Shown here: positions 1 to 7,732 of the stretch, in pieces
Layout of the letters: each line of letters begins with the position of its first letter
Position numbering within the stretch: the stretch's first letter is position 1
Source: Deltaproteobacteria bacterium
GTDB taxonomy: Bacteria > Desulfobacterota > Desulfarculia > Desulfarculales > Desulfarculaceae
Reading direction: 5' to 3'
Assembly: GCA_020444165.1 (NCBI GenBank)
Contig: JAHLLK010000015.1
Span: 1 to 64,000 of the forward strand
Length of the DNA stretch: 64,000 nucleotides
Made by a program: the position numbers and the translations under genes
The notes under the pieces: generated by a model
What the model was told of the DNA's origin: nothing
What the model saw: only the letters and a program-made list of their open reading frames with translations
Database searches by the model: none

Positions 1-228
1 CGGGGCGGACGCCCCGGCCCGCCCGCGCCGGGGGCGAGCCGCCCGCAAACCCCTTGCTGCGGCCTCGGGATTTACAGTATGGTAACTCACCCGTGCGGCG
101 GCAGGTTCCGCCCCGGATGCGCACCAGCTTCCTGCCCCAGGGGGGAAGCGACAGCAAAACAGCCCGCACGTTGCCTCTCACCTGCCGGTGCGCCCCGCAG
201 CCAAGATCCCGCAACTAAAGGAGTGAAA
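1..228. other. Leading intergenic region
   Basis: No gene is supported here. The reading frame that runs through it is the upstream extension of the Cache-domain gene and contains no export signal before residue L at 229. The first 60 bases are very GC-rich with short inverted repeats, and may be the end of a repeat or terminator whose other half lies outside the window. Confidence 0.4.
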
Positions 229-711
229 TTGAAAAAAGCACTGGCAGTTCTGTCTCTCGTCGTCCTCCTGGCCGTCGCCGGCCTGGCCGTGGCCCAGGAA
301 GCCGCCACCCCCCAGGAAGTCTATGACATGGTGCAAAAGGCGGCCACGGTCCTGCAGAACCTGGGCCCCGAGGGCCTGGCGGCCTTCAACGACCCCAAGG
401 GCGAGTTCGTGTGGAAGGACTCCTACGTTTTCGTGCAGCAGTGCCCCACCCAGGTGGTGGCCCATCCCTTTGCCCTGGCCAAGCTGGCCGGCCGTGACCT
501 GACCAAGGAATACCCCTTCCAGAAGACCTTGTGCGACGGGGCCAAGGACCCCAAGGGCAGGTGGGTGGAGTACATGTGGCCCCGAAAGAAGGGCGAGCAG
601 CCTTCCCGCAAGATCGCCTTCATCATCCAAGTGCCGGGCCAGCCTTACCAGGTGGCCGCGGGCATCTACAACGACACCATCACCCTGGACGAACTGAACA
701 GCAAGCGCTGA
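229..711 (+). CDS. Secreted single Cache-domain protein
   Basis: A 160-residue exported protein. I chose the TTG start at 229 because AAAGGAG (217-223) sits 5 bases upstream and the product then begins MKKALAVLSLVVLLAV, a clean signal peptide cut near VAQEA (about residue 23). The mature part has the single-Cache pattern: a helical start (PQEVYDMVQKAATVLQ), then KDSYVFVQQC, VVAHP, a charged GRWVEYMWP segment and a closing IYNDT strand. Cache domains bind small ligands in the periplasm. This copy has no attached kinase or chemoreceptor part, so it would be a free ligand-binding protein. It stands alone and is followed by a strong terminator. Ligand unknown. A GTG at 223 is in frame but overlaps the ribosome-binding site. 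Confidence 0.8.
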   Translation: MKKALAVLSLVVLLAVAGLAVAQEAATPQEVYDMVQKAATVLQNLGPEGLAAFNDPKGEFVWKDSYVFVQQCPTQVVAHPFALAKLAGRDLTKEYPFQKTLCDGAKDPKGRWVEYMWPRKKGEQPSRKIAFIIQVPGQPYQVAAGIYNDTITLDELNSKR

Positions 712-739
712 CCCCGTCTGGACTGGCTGAAGCCTTACG

Positions 740-770
740 CCGCCCGCCGCCCCGCGGGCGGTTTTGTTTT
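740..770 (+). terminator. Intrinsic terminator after the Cache-domain gene
   Basis: A perfect 8-bp stem CCGCCCGC / GCGGGCGG (740-747 and 754-761) with a six-base loop is followed by GTTTTGTTTT-type T-rich sequence (762-770). It lies 29 bases after the stop codon at 711. Confidence 0.85.
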
Positions 771-941
771 GGCGGCCCCCCACTCCGCCCCGCCTCCACT
801 AATTCGCAGAATGCATTGCGAGATTGGCCTATGGCTCTCCCCCCAGCCGATTACCTAGGCTGGAAGCAGGCCCCGGGGCAATCCCGCCCCGGCGGCCAAT
901 CTGGCGGAAGGCGGTACGCCGCTTCCCCCCAGGAGGCAAGC

Positions 942-1223
942 ATGCGCCTGATGTATCGCTTCACCATCCCGGTGGAAAAAGGCAATGAAACGGCGGCTGA
1001 CGGCTCCATGCCCCGGATCATCCAGGATCTGGTCGACGAGCTGCGGCCCGAGGCGGCTTACTTTTTTCTGGAGGATGGCCGGCGGGCCGGCCTGTTGGTT
1101 TTCGAGGAAACCGACCAAACACGTCTGGTCGCCATCAACGAGCCGCTCTTCGCCAAGCTCCACGCGGCCATCTCCATTCAACCAGTAATGAATTTCGCCG
1201 ACATGCTGAAGACATTGGGCTGA
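942..1223 (+). CDS. Small conserved-looking protein, function unknown
   Basis: A 93-residue soluble protein, not recognised with confidence. ATG at 942 follows a strong AGGAGG (931-936). It has no signal peptide or membrane segment. Alternating beta and alpha stretches (MRLMYRFTIPV, helix around PRIIQDLVDELRPE, strand AYFFLEDGRRAGLLVFEE, helix around NEPLFAKLHAAISI) suggest a compact ferredoxin-like fold, as in small dimeric alpha/beta proteins. The closing NFADMLKTLG is hydrophobic and polar mixed. It is monocistronic and converges on the substrate-binding protein operon. Good ribosome-binding site and codon use make it a real gene; its role cannot be stated. Confidence 0.65.
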   Translation: MRLMYRFTIPVEKGNETAADGSMPRIIQDLVDELRPEAAYFFLEDGRRAGLLVFEETDQTRLVAINEPLFAKLHAAISIQPVMNFADMLKTLG

Positions 1224-1353
1224 GCCCCGGGAGCGGCCCCGCCGCTCCGCCGCCGCCAAAACCCAGTCCGGGGCGGGGCGCCCCGGGCCGGAAAGCGGGG
1301 CTGGTGGGCGGCCCCGGTTTGACCGACCAGCTTCCGCGACCGGCCGAAGCCGC

Positions 1354-2553
1354 CTACAGGCCCGGCCCCCATAGGCCGGTCTCGTGCAGCTGGCCGTGCT
1401 CCACCTCCACGATGGCCACCGGCTTCAGGGGCACCCGGCCCGGGCGGTTGTAGCTGATCAGCCCCGTGACCCCCTGGTAGCTCCGGGTGGCGGCCAGGGC
1501 CCGCCGCACCCGGGCCGGATCGCTGCTGCCCGCCCGCCCGATGGCGTCGGCCACCAGCCCCACCGTGTCAAAACCCAAGGCGGCAAAGGCGCTGTCCGGC
1601 GGTTGGCCAAAGGCCTGGGCGTAGTCTTGCCGGAAAGCCAGCACCCGGGGCTCGGTCTCGCTGCGGAAGGCATGGGTGGAAAAATACACGCCGTGGGCCA
1701 GGCGGGGACCGGCTTCCTGCACCAACAGCGGGGTGTCGAAGCCGTCGCCGCTGGCGAGGGGCAGCTCCCAGCCGGCCTCCCGCACCTCGCGCACGATGAA
1801 CCCGGCCTCTTCGGGCAGGCTGGCCGTGAACAGGGCCTGGGCCGTGCGGGCCCGGGTGGTCAGGCGTTGGATCAGGGGCGTGAAGTCCTTCTCGCCGTGG
1901 GCGTAGGCGTCCTCATAGACGACCTCGCCGCCCCGCTGGCGGAAGGCCTGGCGGAAGTAGTGGGCCAACATGCGGGTGTAATCCGCGGCCTGATCGGTCC
2001 ACACCGCCACGCGCCGCACCCCCAGCCGCTCATAGAGATAGCCGGCCATGGCCCAGGCTTGGTCGTTGTCGCCAAACGCCGCCAGGAACATATAGTCGCC
2101 GATGCGGCTGGGCAGGCTGGGCAGGGTGGCCCCGGAGGAGACAAAGGGGATGCCCGCGTCCTGGAAGGCCGGGCCCACCGCGATGGCGTAATCCGAGTCA
2201 CCATAGCCCACCCCGGCGGTGATCCCTTCCTTGACCACCTCCTCCGCCACCCGCGCGGCCTCGCGGGGGTCGCTTTTCGTGTCCGGGGCCAACAGGGTCA
2301 GGGGCCGGCCCAACACCCCCCCGGCCTGGTTCAGCAGCTTGACTTTCAGGCGGGCCCCGGCCAGGCCCGGGCCGTCAATGGAGGCAAAGGCGCCGGTCTG
2401 GTTGAACAGGGCGGCCAAACGGATCGGCTCGCCCGTGGGGGCCGCCGGTTCCGCGGCCCGGAGCCCGGCCGGCGCCAGGGTCAGGGCCGAGGCCAGAGCC
2501 AGGACCAAGGCCGCCAGCCGGAGGCGGGATTTCGTCAAGGATGATCCGCACAT
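1354..2553 (-). CDS. Branched-chain-amino-acid-type ABC transporter substrate-binding protein
   Basis: A 399-residue periplasmic binding protein of the LivK / Peripla_BP_6 family. The N-terminus has a positive patch and hydrophobic core (residues about 8-33, ending LRAAEP), so it is exported. The mature protein opens with IRLAALFNQTGAF...IDGPGLAGARLKVKLLNQAGGVLGRPL, the classic first lobe of the family, followed by DTKSDPREAARVAEEVV and VSSGATLPSLPS, where ligand contacts usually lie. It is last in a minus-strand group after RraA-like and DapA-like genes, 33 bases from the latter. No permease or ATPase genes are nearby, so the transporter partners must lie elsewhere. The ligand is unknown; linkage to two aldolase-type enzymes hints at an organic acid rather than an amino acid (inference). 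Confidence 0.85.
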   Translation of the reverse strand: MCGSSLTKSRLRLAALVLALASALTLAPAGLRAAEPAAPTGEPIRLAALFNQTGAFASIDGPGLAGARLKVKLLNQAGGVLGRPLTLLAPDTKSDPREAARVAEEVVKEGITAGVGYGDSDYAIAVGPAFQDAGIPFVSSGATLPSLPSRIGDYMFLAAFGDNDQAWAMAGYLYERLGVRRVAVWTDQAADYTRMLAHYFRQAFRQRGGEVVYEDAYAHGEKDFTPLIQRLTTRARTAQALFTASLPEEAGFIVREVREAGWELPLASGDGFDTPLLVQEAGPRLAHGVYFSTHAFRSETEPRVLAFRQDYAQAFGQPPDSAFAALGFDTVGLVADAIGRAGSSDPARVRRALAATRSYQGVTGLISYNRPGRVPLKPVAIVEVEHGQLHETGLWGPGL

Positions 2554-2586
2554 GCTTGCGCCGTCTCCTTCCGGTGGGGGCCGGGG

Positions 2587-3510
2587 CTAGAGGGACAGGG
2601 GCTGGGTCAGGTCCACCCCGGGCAGCTCCGCGGCCAGAAGGCGGGCCAACTGCTCCGCGGTGGCCGGGTCGATGGTGGCTCCGGGATGGCGCACCCTGTT
2701 GCCCTTGATGAGCCCTCGCAAACGGTAGATCTCCTTGCGGATGGCCAAGCCGGGCTGCTGCTCGTAGACCATGAGCGGCAGGAAACGCCGGTAGGTCTGG
2801 CGCACCCGGTGCCAATCGCCGGCCCGGGCCCCGGCCACCAGGGCCAGCAGCACCTCGGGGAAGGCGAAGCCGGTCATGAAGCCGTCCGCCCCGCGCTCCA
2901 GGTCGAACAGGGCATACAGCGCCCCCAGGCCCACCAGCACCGGCACCTGGCGCTCGCCCAGGGCCGCGGCCAGGGCCGTTAGCTTGGGCGCGGTGGGCAC
3001 CGCCTCCTCCTTCACGCAGGCCACCTGGGGAATCTCCGCCACCATGCGGGCCATGAGCGGCACCGAGAGGTGCACCTGGGTGGAGGCGGGGTGATCCTGC
3101 AGCACGATGGGCAGGCCGCCCTCCTCGGCCACCCGCTGGTACAGATCGAAGATTTTCTGGTCGTTCGGCACCGGCTCCCGGAAAGGCGCCACCATCACCG
3201 CCGCCGCGCCCAACTCCCGGGCCCGGGCGGCCAGGGCCGCCGTGCTCCGGCTGCCGGTGTGGCTCACCCCCACCACCACCGGGATGCGCCCGGCCGTGGC
3301 GGCCACCGCGGCCCGGATCACTTCCTCGCGCTCGGCGTCCACCAGGCGGTTGGCCTCGCCCAACACGCCCAACACGGTAACCCCTTGCACGCCCACCCCC
3401 ACCATGAAACGGACCACCCGGTCCAGGGAGGCCAGGTCCAGGCTCTCGTCGTCCAGGAAAGGGGTGACCAGGATGGGGAACACTCCCCGAAAATCCAGGG
3501 CTTGGCTCAT
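2587..3510 (-). CDS. Dihydrodipicolinate synthase-family aldolase/lyase (not DapA)
   Basis: A 307-residue TIM-barrel protein of the DHDPS/N-acetylneuraminate lyase family. The Schiff-base lysine is K167 (ACVKEE). The family GTTGE loop is GVLGE here (residues 48-52), and the tyrosine expected at position 138 is glutamine (IVLQDHPAST), so the Thr-Thr-Tyr proton relay of true DapA is missing. This subgroup is common but poorly characterised; it is unlikely to make dihydrodipicolinate. ATG follows GGGAGAG. It lies between rraA-like (22 bases away) and the substrate-binding protein gene, which suggests joint uptake and cleavage of a keto acid or sugar acid (inference). Confidence 0.85.
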   Translation of the reverse strand: MSQALDFRGVFPILVTPFLDDESLDLASLDRVVRFMVGVGVQGVTVLGVLGEANRLVDAEREEVIRAAVAATAGRIPVVVGVSHTGSRSTAALAARARELGAAAVMVAPFREPVPNDQKIFDLYQRVAEEGGLPIVLQDHPASTQVHLSVPLMARMVAEIPQVACVKEEAVPTAPKLTALAAALGERQVPVLVGLGALYALFDLERGADGFMTGFAFPEVLLALVAGARAGDWHRVRQTYRRFLPLMVYEQQPGLAIRKEIYRLRGLIKGNRVRHPGATIDPATAEQLARLLAAELPGVDLTQPLSL

Positions 3511-3532
3511 GGCTTCTCTCCCTTTTCCGCTC

Positions 3533-4204
3533 TCACAGGGCCCCGTGCTTGGCCAGGGCGTCCAGAAGCTTCATGCCGGCCATGATGTCCCGCCGGGCAC
3601 CTTGATCCTTTTCCTCCCAGGCGGCGGCCTGGCCGGCGAAGCCCACGGCCAGGGAGGCCGGCACCACGATGGCCCCGTCGTCATCCGCCACCAGATAGTC
3701 ACCAGGGCGCACGATGATCGACTGCGCCACGGCCCCCCGCACGGTCACCGGAACCTGCCAGCCGGTCACCTTCCAACGGCCGATGGCCTGGGTGGGGGTG
3801 CGGTACTGCACCAGCATGCCCAGCTCCATCTGCCGCAAAAAGGCCAGGTCGCGCACCCCGCCGTCCACCACCACCCCGGCCACGCCGCGGCACTGCATGG
3901 CCGAGGCCAACAAATCGCCGAAACAGCAGACCCCGCTCATGCCGTGGCCGGCCCACAGGGCCACCGCGCCTGGGGTCATCTCGTCAATGGCCTGGAGCTT
4001 GTCCCGGTCGCCCTTGTTGGGGCCCAGCCGCATCTCGCCGGCCACGGTGAACACCGGCCCGGCAAAGCTCTGGCCCGGGCCTCGGGTGGGCCACAGATCG
4101 GTGGCCAAGGACAGGGGCACGAGCCCCATGTTGTCGAATACATCGGATATCACGGCGGTGCCGGCTTTCAGCAGCGCCTCCGCCAGTTGGGTGGCTTCGC
4201 TCAC
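3533..4204 (-). CDS. RraA-family protein (HMG/CHA aldolase-like)
   Basis: A 223-residue RraA-like protein. GTG at 4204 is chosen because AAGGAG lies just upstream and the product then starts MSEATQLAEALLKAG at the family boundary. The signature is present: FGDLL (residues 95-99) followed by VVDGGVRD (112-119), the G-x20-R-D motif that holds Mg2+ and substrate in 4-hydroxy-4-methyl-2-oxoglutarate/oxaloacetate aldolases. The same fold includes the RNase E inhibitor RraA, but linkage to a DapA-like lyase and a binding protein favours a metabolic role. It is the first gene of the minus-strand operon. An AT-richer upstream stretch (4270-4330) may hold its promoter. Confidence 0.85.
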   Translation of the reverse strand: MSEATQLAEALLKAGTAVISDVFDNMGLVPLSLATDLWPTRGPGQSFAGPVFTVAGEMRLGPNKGDRDKLQAIDEMTPGAVALWAGHGMSGVCCFGDLLASAMQCRGVAGVVVDGGVRDLAFLRQMELGMLVQYRTPTQAIGRWKVTGWQVPVTVRGAVAQSIIVRPGDYLVADDDGAIVVPASLAVGFAGQAAAWEEKDQGARRDIMAGMKLLDALAKHGAL

Positions 4205-4531
4205 GTGGCTTCTCCTTCCTGGACCGGCCGGGGCCGGAGCGGCGGACCGCCCCGCCCGGGCCCGCGCCGAGCTGGGTGCAACCTCCCGATTATAACCATA
4301 GCCGCTCCCCCGCGTGGGCATATACGCGGCAGCCCCGGCGCCCGCACCAATTTTCGCCGCTCCGGGGAGCAGGAACGCCGGGCCCCAAGGCTCATCACAC
4401 AAAGGACGCGCGCGCGGGATGGGCGGGGCTCCGCCACTCCGGCCTTGCTCCCGGAGTTTTTAGGTAGTATTTTAGTACCATATTGTTTATAAGGTCCCCC
4501 CGCCTCTCCCCAGGCGGGAGCGAGGTTGGTC

Positions 4532-5362
4532 ATGTCCGCGATAGAATGGCAGAAAGAAGCCGAGGAAGGCCTGGCCCGGGTGCCCTTCCTCCTGCGCCCC
4601 CTGGTGCGCCGCAAGGTGGAGGAGCTGGTGACCCAGGCCGGCGGCAGCCTGGTCACGGCCCAGGACTTTGCCCGGGCCGAGGAGAAGTACCGGGCGCTCA
4701 AGGGCGGGCGCAGTGACCAGGAGCTGGCGGCGATGCTGCCGGCCGAGAACCGGCCCGGCACGCCCCTGGTGGTGGTGGAAGCCTGCCGCCATGAGCTGGC
4801 CGGCTGCCCCAACGCGCTGCTGAACCTGGAGCCCTGGCGGCGCGCGGTGGAGGAGTGGCTGGCCCGGGACAACGTGTCCGAGCGCCTGCGGGCCAAGGTG
4901 GCGGACGACAAGATCCTCTTCCACCACAAGCTCCGCATAGCGCTGTCCGGCTGCCCCAACGGCTGCTCCCGGCCCCAGATCGCCGACCTGGCCCTGGTGG
5001 GCACGGTGCATCCCCAATTCGACGCCGCGGCCTGCACCGCCTGCGGAGCCTGCGCCGAAGCCTGCCCCGACGGGGCCATCCAAGTCGCAGACACCGCCCT
5101 CTGGTCCGCCGCGGCCTGCCAGGGCTGCCGCACCTGCCACACCACCTGCCCGGCCGAGGCCGTGACCCTCGACCCGCCCGGAGCCCGCATCCTCCTGGCC
5201 GGCAAACTGGGCCGCCACCCCCACCTGGCCGCGGAGGTGGCCCAAGTGGCCACTCCGGCCGAAGCCGTGGCCGTGCTCCGCGAAGCCGTGGAAGCCTACC
5301 TGGCCGAAGGCCAACCCGGCGAACGCTTCGCGGCCTGGTGGCTGCGGACCAGGGGCCGGTAA
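4532..5362 (+). CDS. PCP_red / siroheme-type [4Fe-4S] / diferredoxin protein
   Basis: A 276-residue soluble iron-sulfur protein. Residues 5-50 (EWQKEAEEGLARVPFLLRP) match the PCP_red domain of protochlorophyllide reductase-like and related redox proteins. Residues 75-160 resemble the C-terminal cluster half of sulfite/nitrite reductases: C85-x6-C92 and SGC141-PNG-C145. The first spacing is one residue longer than the usual C-x5-C. Then come two ferredoxin motifs, C168-x2-C-x2-C-x3-C178 and C196-x2-C-x2-C-x3-C206. It lacks the large siroheme-binding domains, so it looks like an electron-transfer or sensing relative rather than a full reductase. Monocistronic; ATG 4532 preferred over TTG 4526. 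A family A hairpin follows the stop. Confidence 0.8.
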   Translation: MSAIEWQKEAEEGLARVPFLLRPLVRRKVEELVTQAGGSLVTAQDFARAEEKYRALKGGRSDQELAAMLPAENRPGTPLVVVEACRHELAGCPNALLNLEPWRRAVEEWLARDNVSERLRAKVADDKILFHHKLRIALSGCPNGCSRPQIADLALVGTVHPQFDAAACTACGACAEACPDGAIQVADTALWSAAACQGCRTCHTTCPAEAVTLDPPGARILLAGKLGRHPHLAAEVAQVATPAEAVAVLREAVEAYLAEGQPGERFAAWWLRTRGR

Positions 5363-5369
5363 GAGATTA

Positions 5370-5460
5370 AGAGAAGATGTGGGGGGAGGACCCTTTTTGT
5401 GAACAAAAAGGGTCCTCCCCCCACACCCCCCTCCCCCAAAAAAACTTGATATTTTCAAGT
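5370..5460 (+). repeat. Family A hairpin repeat, copy 1
   Basis: Arms 5378-5399 and 5404-5425 are perfectly complementary over 22 bp around a TGAA loop, followed by the family tail ACCCCCCTCCCCC then AAAAAAAC. It starts 15 bases after the stop of the PCP_red gene, in the sense direction. It probably ends transcription or protects the 3' end, although the T-run lies inside the stem rather than after it. Confidence 0.85.
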
Positions 5461-5690
5461 GGCTTGCGTGACGAATGCCTCTAATCCTAATTCCTGCCGA
5501 AAGCGGGGAATTGCCCCAAAAATTGCTTTGGCAAGGACACTCGGGCAAATTCCTACCGCTGGATAATAAGATTGAGTATTTCAATTACTTTTGCCATTAC
5601 ATATCGAAAATCTTGTTCGATAGGCCCCACCTCCCTTTAGACTAATTTCCAGGTGGCATGCTGCCCCGGATGGTTTAGCCTGAAAGGAGG
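5461..5690. other. AT-richer intergenic region before the 34-residue gene
   Basis: About 230 bases with no gene. It contains GATAATAAGATTGAGTATT (5562-5580), which matches 13 of 19 positions of the classical Fur box by my count. This is weak alone, but of note because a better match precedes the radical SAM gene downstream. No convincing -35/-10 pair was found. Confidence 0.35.
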
Positions 5691-5695
5691 CACGG

Positions 5696-5800
5696 ATGAA
5701 AAAGCAGGTGAGCAAAGAGGCGCTCCAGAAGGAAGCTTCCTTCTGGCTCGCCATCAAGACGGCCGCCAAGGAGACGCCGGTCAAGCACTGCTTGAAGTGA
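5696..5800 (+). CDS. 34-residue peptide, unknown (possible modified-peptide precursor)
   Basis: A short gene with a near-perfect ribosome-binding site, AAAGGAGG at 5683-5690, 5 bases before ATG 5696. The product starts MKKQVSKEALQKEASFWLAI and ends KETPVKHCLK: a charged amphipathic helix, one cysteine three residues from the end, no signal peptide. Codon use (G/C third positions) matches the neighbours. YceI follows 125 bases later and a SPASM radical SAM enzyme 0.9 kb later. SPASM enzymes often modify small peptides, so a precursor role is conceivable, but separation by another gene makes this a guess. A free-standing small protein is equally possible. Confidence 0.55.
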   Translation: MKKQVSKEALQKEASFWLAIKTAAKETPVKHCLK

Positions 5801-5925
5801 AAGGGTTGAAAGAGTTAATACCGCCGGTCGGCGGTAACGAAAACATCGCGGGGGAAGGCCCCTGGCCCCGGGGCGGGCGGTCTTCCCCCAGGTTTTTTGG
5901 AAGCAAGCAGCTTGCGGGGGCACAA

Positions 5926-6453
5926 ATGGCTATCTGGAAAATCGATCCCGATCACACGGTGGCGGCCTTCCACGTGGGCCACATGATGGTCAGCCTGGTG
6001 CACGGCCAGTTCAACCGCCTCGCGGGCCACGTCACCTACACGCCTGCCGACCCCGCCACCCTGGCCGCCGAGATCACCATCGCCGCCGACAGCCTCACCA
6101 CCGGCCTGGCCAAGCGGGACCTGCACCTCATGAGCCCCGATTTTCTGGACGTGGCCCAATTCCCGGAGATCAAGTTCCAAAGCGGCGCCGTGCGGGTGAC
6201 CAGTATCAACACCGCCCTGGTTCAGGGCCGGGTGACCATCCGCGACGTTACCCTGCCCGTGGAGCTGGAGGCTTCCCTGTACGGCCCCCTCGCGGGCACC
6301 GAGGGCGAAACCACCATCGGCGTCCACGCCACCACCCGCCTGGACCGCGAGGCCTTCGGGCTGACCTGGAACATGCCGCTGGAGAATGGCGGCTACGTGG
6401 TGGGCAAGATGCTCTACCTCAACCTGGAAGTGGAGGCGGACCTGGTGGCGTAG
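5926..6453 (+). CDS. YceI-family protein, cytoplasmic form
   Basis: A 175-residue YceI-like lipocalin-fold protein. It starts MAIWKIDPDHTVAAFHVGHM, the family opening, and contains LHLMSPDFLDVAQFPEIKFQS (about residues 64-84) and VTIRDVTLPVELE, all YceI hallmarks. These proteins bind isoprenoid or other lipid chains in a beta-barrel. Unlike E. coli YceI this one has no signal peptide, so it should act in the cytoplasm. It lies between the 34-residue gene and the radical SAM gene, same strand. The ribosome-binding site is only a G-run (5916-5920). Confidence 0.88.
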   Translation: MAIWKIDPDHTVAAFHVGHMMVSLVHGQFNRLAGHVTYTPADPATLAAEITIAADSLTTGLAKRDLHLMSPDFLDVAQFPEIKFQSGAVRVTSINTALVQGRVTIRDVTLPVELEASLYGPLAGTEGETTIGVHATTRLDREAFGLTWNMPLENGGYVVGKMLYLNLEVEADLVA

Positions 6454-6511
6454 GCTTTGGCCGCTCCCCCGGTCCCGACCATGGCCGTCACCCAAGGCCC
6501 CAGCCCAGAGT

Positions 6512-6629
6512 GCTGGACGATGCGTCCTGCACCGTCCAGCTTGGAGTTTTGGCAAAAGCGTGGTTTTGCCAAAACTCACAAATAACTAGCCTTTTGGGCT
6601 CGTGATTTGGCGGGCCATCCATGGCCCGC
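6512..6629 (-). repeat. Family D multi-hairpin element, copy 1
   Basis: On the minus strand the order is H0-H2-H3-H4. H0 is GCGGGCCAT / ATGGCCCGC (6610-6629). H2 is degenerate (about 6578-6609). H3 is a perfect 14-bp stem (6544-6557 / 6564-6577) around the conserved loop, here read as GCGTGG. H4 (6512-6523 / 6529-6540) has one mismatch and the GTCCT loop, the complement of AGGAC. It lies between yceI and the radical SAM gene. Confidence 0.75.
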
Positions 6630-6670
6630 ATGAGGCCTTTTGCGCACCACCTACGGCCCACAACAAGGCA

Positions 6671-6689
6671 GATAATTATCACCATTAAT
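6671..6689 (+). promoter_or_regulatory. Possible Fur box upstream of the radical SAM gene
   Basis: GATAATTATCACCATTAAT matches 14 of 19 positions of GATAATGATAATCATTATC by my count. It lies 17 bases before the ATG chosen for the next gene, where bound Fur would block initiation. Sequence-only call. Confidence 0.45.
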
Positions 6690-6706
6690 TTTAACTGGTG
6701 AAAACC

Positions 6707-7732
6707 ATGTTGCGGCCTCAAGACTTCTTCTTGCAGTGGCACCTGACCCAGCGGTGCAACCTGGCCTGCCGCCATTGCTACCAGGAGCCCTCCACCACCC
6801 CCGAGATCACCCAGGCCGAGGCCCGGGAGATCATGGACGAGGCGGTGGAGATGCTGGAGGACTGGCGCCAGGCCTACGGCCTGGACCTCAGCGCCTCGGT
6901 GAACCTCACCGGCGGCGAGCCATTCCTGCGCGATGACCTGTTCCCGATCATCGCGGACCTGCGCGCCCGGGGCTTCGAAGTGTTCCTCCTGACCAACGGC
7001 CTCCTGGTGGACGCGGCCGCGGCCCGCCGCCTGGCCGACCTGGGTGTCGCCGGGGTGCAGGTGAGCCTGGAAGGCCCGGCGGCGGTGCACGAGGCCGTGC
7101 GCGGCCCGGGCAGCCATGCGGCGGCCCTGGCCGGGGTGGCCAATCTGGTGGACTCCCGCCTGCCGGTGACCCTGAACGTGACCCTCTCGGCCCACAACGC
7201 CGCCGCCATGCCCGAGCTGGTGGACCTGGCCCGCTCCCTGGGGGTGGCCCGCCTGGGCTATTCCCGCCTGGTGCCCGTGGGCCGCGGCCGGGACATGCTG
7301 GCCGCAGCGCTCTCCCGCGAGGAACTGCGCGAGCTCTACGCCCGCCTGGGGGAGCTTGCGCCCCCCGGCCTCGATCTGGTCACCGGCGACCCGGTGGCGG
7401 CCCAGGCCAAGCTGCCACCGCCCCCGGAAGACCTGGGCGACACGCCCCTGGGCGGCTGCGCGGCCGGGGTGTCCGGGCTGACCATCATGCACGACGGCAC
7501 CCTCTTGCCCTGCCGCCGCCTGCCGCTCCCCCTGGGTAACCTCCGCACCGACAGCCTCAGGGAGATCTGGGCCGCCTCGCCCCTCCTGCACGCCCTCCGC
7601 GACCGCTCCCGCTACGCCGAACCCTGCCGCTCCTGCGCCCGCTGGGCCGTGTGCCGCGGCTGCCGCGCCATCGCCCATGCGCACAGCGGGGCGGCTACGG
7701 GAGGAGACCCGGGGTGTTTTTTGGGTGCTTGA
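6707..7732 (+). CDS. SPASM-domain radical SAM protein
   Basis: A 341-residue enzyme. The radical SAM cluster motif C-x3-C-x2-C is in QWHLTQRCNLACRHCYQEP near residue 17-24, and NLTGGEPFLRDD is the SAM-binding GGEP loop. The C-terminus has a SPASM auxiliary-cluster pattern: a Cys, then GTLLPC (G-x4-C), then C-x2-C-x5-C-x2-C (CRSCARWAVCRGC) and a final Cys five residues from the end. Such proteins modify peptides (sactipeptide, PQQ-type), activate sulfatases, or act in heme side-chain chemistry; this one is not assignable. ATG 6707 has GGTGA six bases upstream; GTG 6698 is an alternative with no site. A Fur-like box lies just upstream, suggesting iron control. Confidence 0.85.
   Translation: MLRPQDFFLQWHLTQRCNLACRHCYQEPSTTPEITQAEAREIMDEAVEMLEDWRQAYGLDLSASVNLTGGEPFLRDDLFPIIADLRARGFEVFLLTNGLLVDAAAARRLADLGVAGVQVSLEGPAAVHEAVRGPGSHAAALAGVANLVDSRLPVTLNVTLSAHNAAAMPELVDLARSLGVARLGYSRLVPVGRGRDMLAAALSREELRELYARLGELAPPGLDLVTGDPVAAQAKLPPPPEDLGDTPLGGCAAGVSGLTIMHDGTLLPCRRLPLPLGNLRTDSLREIWAASPLLHALRDRSRYAEPCRSCARWAVCRGCRAIAHAHSGAATGGDPGCFLGA

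Noticed and set aside
2587..3510. dapA for lysine synthesis
   Set aside because: The Thr-Thr relay and Tyr are missing and no lysine genes are near.
3533..4204. RNase E inhibitor RraA
   Set aside because: The fold and metal motif fit equally well to aldolases, and the operon is metabolic.
5561..5580. Second Fur box as an independent feature
   Set aside because: Only 13/19 by my count, common by chance in AT-rich DNA; kept as a note in the intergenic entry.
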